The position numbers and the translations under genes were made by a program. From JBEIUL01 sp044356865 (GTDB taxonomy: Bacteria > Planctomycetota > Phycisphaerae > Phycisphaerales > SM1A02): a stretch of 21,312 nt of DNA. The notes under the pieces are model-generated. The model was given only the letters and a program-made list of their open reading frames with translations. It was not told the origin of the DNA and made no database searches. How positions within the stretch are numbered: the stretch's first letter is position 1; each line of letters opens with the position of its first letter. The stretch is from the NCBI GenBank assembly GCA_044356865.1, contig JBIKVN010000023.1, forward strand, positions 1-21,312, written 5' to 3'. Positions 14,841 through 21,312 of this stretch are shown one piece after another.

Positions 14841-14868
14841 GTTTCCATGTGGAAACACTGTGGGAAAC
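14841..14868. repeat. Cluster of three GGAAAC half-sites, two DnaA-box-like
   Basis: GTTTCC (14841-14846) and GGAAAC (14851-14856) form an inverted repeat around ATGT. A third copy, GGGAAAC, follows at 14862-14868. The plus-strand copies extend to TGTGGAAAC and TGTGGGAAAC, close to the reverse complement of the DnaA box (TGTGGATAA; 7 of 9 matches for the first). They lie 74 bp after the dnaA stop. Binding by DnaA is inferred. Confidence 0.4.
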
Positions 14869-15074
14869 CTGCTCTGCGCTGTCAGGTCCGACTTTCAAGA
14901 TTGAGTGTCCAGATCGGCACGGACTTGGCCGTTTCTGGTCTGGGAAGTCGAGTTTGTCCCCTTCAGGGACGGAAAATCGGTGCAATGGCGGCCGTTGGAC
15001 CAGCTGGGCAATTCGAAGGGGTTTGGACGGAACACCCGCTCCGGGATCGCTCACCGTCGGACAATCGACAATTC

Positions 15075-15090
15075 ACCCCGATGGGGTTTT
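15075..15090 (+). terminator. Short GC hairpin followed by T run
   Basis: ACCCC (15075-15079) pairs with GGGGT (15083-15087) around a GAT loop, followed by three more T residues. It is the best intrinsic-terminator-like element after dnaA, but the stem is only five pairs, the T run is short, and it lies 300 bp past the dnaA stop. Confidence 0.2.
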
Positions 15091-15336
15091 GGTCTCAAGT
15101 CCATCAATATTAGAGGCTTATGTCGTGCTTCTGGGGGTTTTCCACCAAGTGTCAGCACAAGAACTAGGAGGATGAAAGAGAACTTCTCTTCTTACCAGTT
15201 CAGTTCAGGAGGAGATCTGGCTGTCCGAGAACCCGATCGTCGGTGGATGGATGGTCACGATTCGGTTGGACAGTTCGCGTGGCCTGCCCGGCCCACGGGA
15301 TAACCACTTCGCCTGCCCCTTGGCCTGCGCGGTGCG

Positions 15337-16233
15337 TCATGTGCAGAAGGGGGTGTGGGGAGGCGTCCGGGACGATCGGGATTGGCATCGTGGGCACCAC
15401 ACCGTGGTCCGGCCCGCCACGAGACCGGAACGGAGCTTGGCTGAACACCGGAGACACGCAAGGCCTGCACGGCCGTACACCCGATGCGTGTCCTGGAACG
15501 ATCCGGCACGACCGCTTGCGTCCATGTAGTCGCGAAGGGTGGATCCGCCGGCGTCGACGGCCCGGTGCAGGATCGACCGGACCTCCTGGACCAGGCGAGA
15601 CGCGGAAACCGTCCGCAGCCGTCCGCTGGGCGACCGTGGATGCAGGGCCGCGGCAAAGAGCGCCTCGTCCGCATAGATGTTGCCGATTCCCGCAATCGCC
15701 GCCTGGTCCAGCAGCAGCGACTTCAAAGGCCGTCGTGATCCGCGCGAAGCGGAAATCAGGTGCTCGACCACCCGATCGGCCGGCGCGTCGATGGCGTCGG
15801 GACCGAGGGAAGACCAGAGACGATCGTCGCGATCGGCGGGTGACTCGAAGGGCGAGAGACCGCCGAATCGCCGGGGATCGCGGAACTCGAGCGTACGCGG
15901 CCGTCCCCAGCGATCCCGCAACATCCACCGGGCATGGACATGGTCCGTCCGGTTGGGTGGAGATCCGTCCGTGCCCCATCGCAACTGCCCACTCATCCCC
16001 AGCTGGACCACCAGACCGTCGCCGCGTTTGGAGGTGAGGGCAAGCTGCTTTCCGAGACGCTCCACCGCCTGGATCGTCGAACCCTCCAGCACCCGGAATG
16101 GATCAATCGCCGATCCGCCGGGGAGTCGTCGAACGATGTCTTGCCGCATCAGGAAAAACCGCTCGACATGAGCCCCGACCAGATCGGGTTCGAGCGATCG
16201 GCGAAGGTGCTCGACCTCGGGAAGTTCAGGCAT
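15337..16233 (-). CDS. mutM: Formamidopyrimidine-DNA glycosylase (Fpg/MutM)
   Basis: This base-excision enzyme removes 8-oxoguanine and formamidopyrimidines and nicks the strand. The start at 16233 is fixed by MPELPEVE: after Met removal the N-terminal proline is the catalytic nucleophile, followed by the essential glutamates. Other family marks are K62 (LGKQLAL), LGMSGQLR (78-85), DPRRFGGL (119-126) and the helix-two-turn-helix AGIGNIYADEALF (181-193). The C-terminal zinc finger has C260, C263, C280 and C283, with AGRTTVWCPRCQ carrying the conserved R275. It is 298 residues long, somewhat above the usual 270 or so, partly from a 15-residue serine/proline-rich tail after the finger. The frame is open 17 codons upstream (to 16284), but that cannot be used. 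It converges on dnaA and diverges from the MoxR gene. Confidence 0.96.
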   Translation of the reverse strand: MPELPEVEHLRRSLEPDLVGAHVERFFLMRQDIVRRLPGGSAIDPFRVLEGSTIQAVERLGKQLALTSKRGDGLVVQLGMSGQLRWGTDGSPPNRTDHVHARWMLRDRWGRPRTLEFRDPRRFGGLSPFESPADRDDRLWSSLGPDAIDAPADRVVEHLISASRGSRRPLKSLLLDQAAIAGIGNIYADEALFAAALHPRSPSGRLRTVSASRLVQEVRSILHRAVDAGGSTLRDYMDASGRAGSFQDTHRVYGRAGLACLRCSAKLRSGLVAGRTTVWCPRCQSRSSRTPPHTPFCT

Positions 16234-16283
16234 GGCGGATCGATCCGGAGCCGGTCGTCGGACCCGGCGGTCGGGAAGCGTCA

Positions 16284-16291
16284 CCTATACT
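16284..16291. promoter_or_regulatory. TATA-like -10 box in the mutM/moxR divergent gap
   Basis: TATACT (16286-16291) reads towards the MoxR gene and would give a leader of about 80 bases. The overlapping minus-strand TATAGG (16289-16284) reads towards mutM, about 50 bases before its start. No clear -35 was found for either direction. The 144-bp gap (16234-16377) otherwise holds only GC-rich sequence. Confidence 0.35.
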
Positions 16292-16377
16292 CGCCCGCGA
16301 CCGACGCCGCTCGCGCCGCGCCCGGCCGGAGCCGGGAACGAAGCAGCACGGCGGCCCGACCTCACCCGAGGATCATG

Positions 16378-17448
<1,071 letters not shown>

Positions 17449-17469
17449 CGCCGAAGGCGGCGGCACGAG

Positions 17470-18459
17470 GTGTCCACCGTGGCGACCGGACCGATCAAGG
17501 CCGAGCAGTACCTCGCTCCCGAGACCCTCGGGCAGTTGCTGCCGTTCGAGCTCCGGGCCAAGGCCATCGCCGAGGGCGTGATGAGCGGCATGCACCGATC
17601 GCCGCATCAAGGCCTGTCGGTCGAGTTCGCCGAGCATCGCCAGTACGTGCCGGGCGAGCCGGTGCGGCACCTGGACTGGAAGGTCTTCGGGCGATCCGAC
17701 AAGCTCTACCTGAAGCGATATGTCCAGGAGACCAACCTTGATGTCGTGCTGCTTGTCGACGGCAGCGGATCGATGCGGTTCGGAACCCTGCCCATAAAGG
17801 AAGGTTGGGGCGGCACCGCAGCGAGCCGGAAGGCGCGGAACTGGACCAAGTTCGACCACGCCACCGCGGTGGCCGCGGCGTTTGCGTACCTCTGCCTGAA
17901 GCAGCGCGATCGCGTCGGGGTCGGCGTGTTCGCCGGCGAGTTGCGGACCCAGGTGCGACGGTCGAACTCGCGAGAACAGTGGCGATCGGTCGTGCAGGTG
18001 CTTTCGGTCGATCCGGTCGAAGGCGCGGCCAATCCGGTGAAGGTGGCCGACCAGACGGTCGCGAAGGTGACGAACCGGTCGTTGATCATCTTCATCAGCG
18101 ACTTCCTCGGTCCGGTCGAGGCGTTGCGCGAGTCGCTCGCGCGATTTCGCCATCGTGGCCACGACGTGATCCTGGTGCAGACCCTCGATCGCCAGGAGAT
18201 GAGATTCCGACTCGACGAGCCGGCGCCGTTCATCGGTCTTGAGGGCGAACCGGCGCTGCAGGTCGATCCAGCGGCGATTCGCGGGGGGTATCTCGCGGCG
18301 TTGCGCGAGCATCTCGCCGCGATCGATCGCGTCGCGCGCGGCTTCGGATACGACGCGATTCGCCTTGATACGCATGAATCGATCGGTCCGGCGATCTCGG
18401 CGCTGCTGGCGCGGCGCGAGGCCTCGGTGGCCCGCAATGGCCGGAGCCGGACCGGATGA
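17470..18459 (+). CDS. DUF58 protein with vWA domain
   Basis: This 329-residue protein is the DUF58 partner that usually follows MoxR. The family signature EFAEHRQYVPGEPVRHLDWKVFGRSDKLYLKRYVQETNLDV is at about 53-93. It is followed by a von Willebrand A fold with an intact MIDAS metal site, DGSGSM (DxSxS). A second strand-loop region is LIIFISDFLG. No membrane segment is seen, so it is probably cytoplasmic and docks to MoxR or to membrane partners. The start is uncertain: GTG 17470 gives the longest product, but GAGG (17467-17470) lies 8 bases before GTG 17479, which is an equally good or better start. The stop overlaps the next ATG (ATGA at 18456), indicating coupled translation. The biological role of the whole cassette is not settled. 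Confidence 0.9.
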   Translation: MSTVATGPIKAEQYLAPETLGQLLPFELRAKAIAEGVMSGMHRSPHQGLSVEFAEHRQYVPGEPVRHLDWKVFGRSDKLYLKRYVQETNLDVVLLVDGSGSMRFGTLPIKEGWGGTAASRKARNWTKFDHATAVAAAFAYLCLKQRDRVGVGVFAGELRTQVRRSNSREQWRSVVQVLSVDPVEGAANPVKVADQTVAKVTNRSLIIFISDFLGPVEALRESLARFRHRGHDVILVQTLDRQEMRFRLDEPAPFIGLEGEPALQVDPAAIRGGYLAALREHLAAIDRVARGFGYDAIRLDTHESIGPAISALLARREASVARNGRSRTG

Positions 18460-20663
18460 GCGTGCTGAACCCCGGATTCCTGTGGGCCGGGCTCGCCTTC
18501 GCGGCGGTGCCGATCGTGATCCACCTGCTGTTCCGCCGGAGGCGGGCTCCCGTTGAGTGGGCGGCAATGGAACTGCTGGCCCGGGCCCTCGCGGCGCAGC
18601 GGCGTCGGATGTGGATCGAGCAACTGTTGTTGCTGGCGGCCCGGGTGGCCATCGTCGTCCTGCTGGGTCTCGCCCTTTCGCGACCGCTCCTGTCGCCCGG
18701 ATCGACGCCGCTGGCGGCACGGTCGCGGCACCTGACGGTGGTTTTGGATGACGGCCTCGCGAGCGGTGTCCGCGCCCGGCCCGGCGATCCGGCCAGCGCG
18801 GCCCTGGTGCGGCTTCGTGGCGAGGCGGCGGCGCTCGTGCGTTCGCTCGAGCCCGGCGACACGGTGTCGGTGGTGCTGGCGGCGCGGCCGGTGCGGACCG
18901 CCGTCGACCGTCCGTCGTCCGATCGCGAAGCGGTGGCCCGCCTGATCGAGTCGATCGAACCGACGCTGGCGGCGACCGAACTGACCGCGGCGCTCGAGCG
19001 GGCCGACGCGATGGCCGCGGCCGCCGCCGATCGCGAGGCGATCGTGGCCGTCTTCAGCGAGTTTCGCCGCGGATCGCTGCCGCCGGAGTCCCCGCGCCCG
19101 GCCGCGATCGAATCGGCCCTTCCGCCGCGCCGCCTGCTGGTCGAGCCGGCGACGACGGGCGTCGATGACCGGGCGATCACTCGACTGGCGGTGACCAAGG
19201 CGGTCGACGACGAGACGATCGAGATTGCCGTTCGCGTGCGTCGGCAGGGTCCGGAACTCGGCGAGGCGACCGCCCGGGTCGAGATCACCTCGCCGGCCCT
19301 CGGGGCCCCGATGATGCGTTCGGTGCGGTTTGAGCCGGGGCAGGTCGAGGCGTCGGTCGGTCTCTCGGCGCGGCTTCCGGGAACCCCGTCGTCTAGCGCG
19401 AGATTCGAGCCGGTGGTCGCCGCGCTCGAGCTCGATGCCCTGCCGGCCGATGACCGGCGACACGCGGGTCTCGAGCGACGATCGTCCTGGCGGATCGCGG
19501 TGATCTCCCGAAGGTCTTTCGGGGCCGACGCCGAGATCGAGAGGGTTCCCGCGTCTCGGTGGCTCTATCGGGCCCTTTCACCCATCGAGCGCTCGGGAAT
19601 CGACGTGAACGAACTCGATCCCGCCGCGGTCGATGCCCGATCGCTGGCGGAACTGGACGCGGTCGTCGTGCCTCGTCCCGACCTGCTTTCAGGACCGGCG
19701 TGGGCAAGCCTCGGTGCTTTCGTGCGCGACGGCGGAACGATGCTGGTCACGCCGCCGGGCGGAGAGGGTCCTGACGACTGGATCGACGGTTGGCGATCGG
19801 CGACCGGCGATCCCGAGCCGCTCGGCTGGACGATCGAACGGTCGCCGGAACGGTTCGAGTCGCCGCGAAGGCTGGCGACGGAACAGCCCGAATCCCGCTG
19901 GCTCGAGACCTTCCGCGGCGAACTCGCGGACTTGCTGCGCCCGGTGGAGGTTGAGCGACGGTCGCGGCTCGACGGCGTCGAGGCCGATCGCGTGGTGTTG
20001 CGGCTCGACGACGGCTCTCCGTTCCTGGTGGCCGGATCGCCGGCCGGGGCGCGGGGAACGGTGGCGTTCCTGGCGGCGAGTCCGGAACTGACGTGGACCA
20101 ACCTTCCCGTGAAACCCTTGATGGTGCCGCTTGTCCAGGAACTGGTGCGGCAGGCGATCGCCGAATCGCGGGGAACGGCGTCCGCGACGATCGGGGATCG
20201 CCCGGAATTGCCGGCGGGTTCGGCAGTGCTGGTCGCGCCGGATGGCCGCGAGTGGCCGGTGGACCTCACCGGCCGTCCGACCGAACCGCTGATGTCGGCC
20301 GGGCTCTGGACGATTCGCGATCGCGACGGCCGGGCCATTGGCGGGGTGGTGGTCGACATTGATCTTGCGGCCGCCGACCTCACCGGCCAGCCGGTCGAGG
20401 CGGTGCGGGCGTGGGCCGGAGCGGCGGGCTCCGAAAGCCTCGAGTTCGCTTCCGGCGAGGCGCTGCCGAAACTGCTTTCCCGCGACGATCGCGACCGCGG
20501 GACAGCCAGGATCCTCCTGGCGGCGCTGCTCGGTCTTGTCGTCGCCGAGTGCATCCTGGCCCGACGATTCTCTCGCGGCGCCGGATCGTCCGAACGGGGC
20601 GATCCCGGTGTGGCACCTTCGGTCCGCGGCCAGACCGAACCCGGACGGGGGTTCGCGTCGTGA
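18456..20663 (+). CDS. BatA-like membrane protein (aerotolerance N-terminal domain)
   Basis: This 735-residue protein starts with the BatA / aerotolerance-regulator module: membrane segment 7-26, RRRRAPVEWAAMELL, and a second segment about 55-78. A vWA-like region follows (about 92-230), but its metal site reads LDDGLAS (97-103) rather than DxSxS, so MIDAS metal binding is doubtful. A long extracytoplasmic middle comes next. It includes a class I amidotransferase-like stretch (VVVPRPDLLSGPAWASLGAFVRDGGTMLVTPP) and PVKPLMVPLVQELVRQ. A single membrane segment near 686-702 and a basic tail (RRFSRG) end the protein. Length and layout fit the long planctomycete-type members of this cassette. The ATG overlaps the DUF58 stop, and its stop overlaps the next GTG. 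Its molecular function is unknown; a scaffold for the vWA partners is a guess. Confidence 0.85.
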   Translation: MSVLNPGFLWAGLAFAAVPIVIHLLFRRRRAPVEWAAMELLARALAAQRRRMWIEQLLLLAARVAIVVLLGLALSRPLLSPGSTPLAARSRHLTVVLDDGLASGVRARPGDPASAALVRLRGEAAALVRSLEPGDTVSVVLAARPVRTAVDRPSSDREAVARLIESIEPTLAATELTAALERADAMAAAAADREAIVAVFSEFRRGSLPPESPRPAAIESALPPRRLLVEPATTGVDDRAITRLAVTKAVDDETIEIAVRVRRQGPELGEATARVEITSPALGAPMMRSVRFEPGQVEASVGLSARLPGTPSSSARFEPVVAALELDALPADDRRHAGLERRSSWRIAVISRRSFGADAEIERVPASRWLYRALSPIERSGIDVNELDPAAVDARSLAELDAVVVPRPDLLSGPAWASLGAFVRDGGTMLVTPPGGEGPDDWIDGWRSATGDPEPLGWTIERSPERFESPRRLATEQPESRWLETFRGELADLLRPVEVERRSRLDGVEADRVVLRLDDGSPFLVAGSPAGARGTVAFLAASPELTWTNLPVKPLMVPLVQELVRQAIAESRGTASATIGDRPELPAGSAVLVAPDGREWPVDLTGRPTEPLMSAGLWTIRDRDGRAIGGVVVDIDLAAADLTGQPVEAVRAWAGAAGSESLEFASGEALPKLLSRDDRDRGTARILLAALLGLVVAECILARRFSRGAGSSERGDPGVAPSVRGQTEPGRGFAS

Positions 20664-21312
20664 ACTTCCCCGTGCATTGGCTCGAGTCGGCCGGGGTGCG
20701 CTGGTGGCTCGGCCTCGAGGCCTCTCCGCCCGTCGACTCGTCGGTGTCGCTGGCCCTCGATCGTCCGCTTCCGGCGTGGGCATGGCTGCTCGTGGTGCTT
20801 GCGGCGTTGACGCTTGCGGCGTGGTGCTACCGTCGGCTGCGGGGCCCGCGATGGATCCGCGGGGCGCTGGCCGGCCTGCGGATCGGGCTGCTTGTCTTGC
20901 TGGCGATTCTGGTCACCGGACCAAGCCTTCGCGTCGCGGTTGAACTGGTTGAACGCGACTGGGTCGTGTTCCTGGTCGACCGCAGCCGGAGCATGACCAT
21001 CGCCGACGCGGGACTGCGTCCGGGCGATACGACCCGCGACGAGGCACTGCGGGAGGCGCTGACGGAGGCGGAACCGCATCTGGCGGCCCTCGCGAAGGGG
21101 CGTGAGACGCTCTGGCTGGGATTCTCGGGCGGAGCGTTCGAGTTGCCGCGATCGGACGCGAGCGGCGGGATTCTTCCGGTGCTGTCCGAGGCGTCCGGCG
21201 ACCGCACGCGGCTTGACGACGCGCTGCAGCAGGCCTTGGATCGGGCCGCGGCGCGGCCGGTGGCGGGAATCGTGGTGCTTTCGGACGGCCGCTCGCTTCC
21301 GCCGCCCGGCCG
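20660..21312 (+). CDS. Membrane vWA-domain protein, N-terminal part
   Basis: The frame from GTG 20660 is open to the end of the window (217 codons), so the gene is cut at its 3' end. The start overlaps the upstream stop (GTGA). Two membrane segments lie at about residues 38-57 (PAWAWLLVVLAALTLAAWCY) and 69-86. A vWA fold then begins with FLVDRSRSM, an intact MIDAS (D107, S109, S111). IVVLSDGRS near the window end is the later conserved vWA strand. This is the usual fourth member of the MoxR/DUF58/BatA-like cassette. Such proteins often continue into a large region with a glutamine-amidotransferase-like domain, which would lie outside the window. The order and overlaps indicate one operon with the three genes before it. 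Confidence 0.85.
   Translation, partial: MNFPVHWLESAGVRWWLGLEASPPVDSSVSLALDRPLPAWAWLLVVLAALTLAAWCYRRLRGPRWIRGALAGLRIGLLVLLAILVTGPSLRVAVELVERDWVVFLVDRSRSMTIADAGLRPGDTTRDEALREALTEAEPHLAALAKGRETLWLGFSGGAFELPRSDASGGILPVLSEASGDRTRLDDALQQALDRAAARPVAGIVVLSDGRSLPPPG

Larger units (their letters stand above)
14775..15336. other. AT-enriched intergenic region after dnaA; possible origin of replication
   Basis: This 562-bp gap between convergent dnaA and mutM has no gene I can support. Its middle (15061-15240) is about 52% A+T by my count, with 34 of 60 bases A or T in 15061-15120, far above the GC-rich genes around it. It holds AATATT (15106-15111). DnaA-box-like sequences are TGTGGAAAC (14848-14856), TGTGGGAAAC (14859-14868) and TTTTCCACC (15138-15146); none is the perfect TTATCCACA. 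Small hairpins occur at 14841-14856, 14956-14970 and 15075-15087. Adjacent dnaA, box-like repeats and an AT-rich block together suggest oriC, but a structured RNA or plain spacer is also possible. Confidence 0.35.

Noticed and set aside
14835..15175. Overlapping open frames in several phases within the dnaA-mutM gap
   Set aside because: They overlap each other, lack family sequence and codon pattern like the neighbours, and sit in AT-enriched sequence; they are treated as non-coding.
15278..15297. Hairpin CGTGGCC/GGCCCACG near the mutM 3' end as a terminator
   Set aside because: The stem has a bulge and there is no T run on either strand after it.
15172..15303. Small frame of 43 codons starting at ATG 15172, directly preceded by AGGAGG
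   Set aside because: The strong ribosome-site word touches the ATG with no spacer, which does not support initiation. The product has no recognisable motif, and the frame is merely part of a longer stop-free stretch in a gap.
16234..16284. Seventeen-codon upstream extension of mutM
   Set aside because: Fpg needs the proline right after the initiator methionine as nucleophile; only the start at 16233 gives this.

Overview
The window is GC-rich bacterial chromosome (21.3 kb) with 20 protein genes, tightly packed and often joined by ATGA or GTGA stop/start overlaps. I saw no insertion sequence, phage gene, CRISPR array, rRNA or tRNA. Two things suggest a planctomycete, probably of the Phycisphaerae type: a membrane protein with a C-terminal CPxCGY...RCPxCG ribbon, and the MoxR / DUF58 / BatA-like / vWA cassette with a very long BatA-like member. 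This placement is inference from family knowledge, not a search result.

Layout. (a) 1-3536, plus strand: the 3' end of dihydrolipoyl dehydrogenase, an SPFH/band-7 membrane protein, a calcineurin-like phosphoesterase, a six-helix membrane protein with a zinc ribbon, and a hotdog acyl-CoA thioesterase. (b) 3547-3897, minus strand: a short DUF721/DciA-like protein, divergent from a solitary ABC ATPase (3938-5005). (c) 5034-8346, plus strand: an FAD-dependent oxidoreductase, a family 2 glycosyltransferase and an M16 zinc peptidase, with 4-base overlaps at the last two junctions. (d) 8350-11999, minus strand: a signalling/repair operon read in the order Hpt phosphotransfer protein, REC-GGDEF response regulator, RecO, HDOD plus degenerate GGDEF protein. 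(e) 12168-14774, plus strand: an RNase Z-like metallo-beta-lactamase protein with a good sigma70-type promoter, then dnaA. (f) 14775-15336: a 562-bp gap between convergent dnaA and mutM, clearly more AT-rich than its surroundings, with DnaA-box-like sequences and small hairpins. (g) 15337-16233, minus strand: mutM (fpg). (h) 16378-21312, plus strand: MoxR ATPase, DUF58 protein, BatA-like membrane protein, and a vWA membrane protein cut off by the window end.

How the genes fit together. Four replication or repair genes (DciA-like, recO, dnaA, mutM) lie within about 12.7 kb, but dnaN, recF and gyrB do not flank dnaA. The Hpt/REC-GGDEF pair looks like the output end of a phosphorelay that controls c-di-GMP synthesis, with its histidine kinase encoded elsewhere; recO lies inside that transcription unit. 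The MoxR cassette is of a known type, probably a chaperone/metal-insertion or envelope-stress system. Its BatA-like member seems to have lost the metal-binding (MIDAS) motif that its two neighbours keep.

Nothing here is clearly a new defence or mobile system. The strongest leads are the possible replication origin next to dnaA, the recO/c-di-GMP operon with its pseudo-GGDEF partner, and several key-residue losses.
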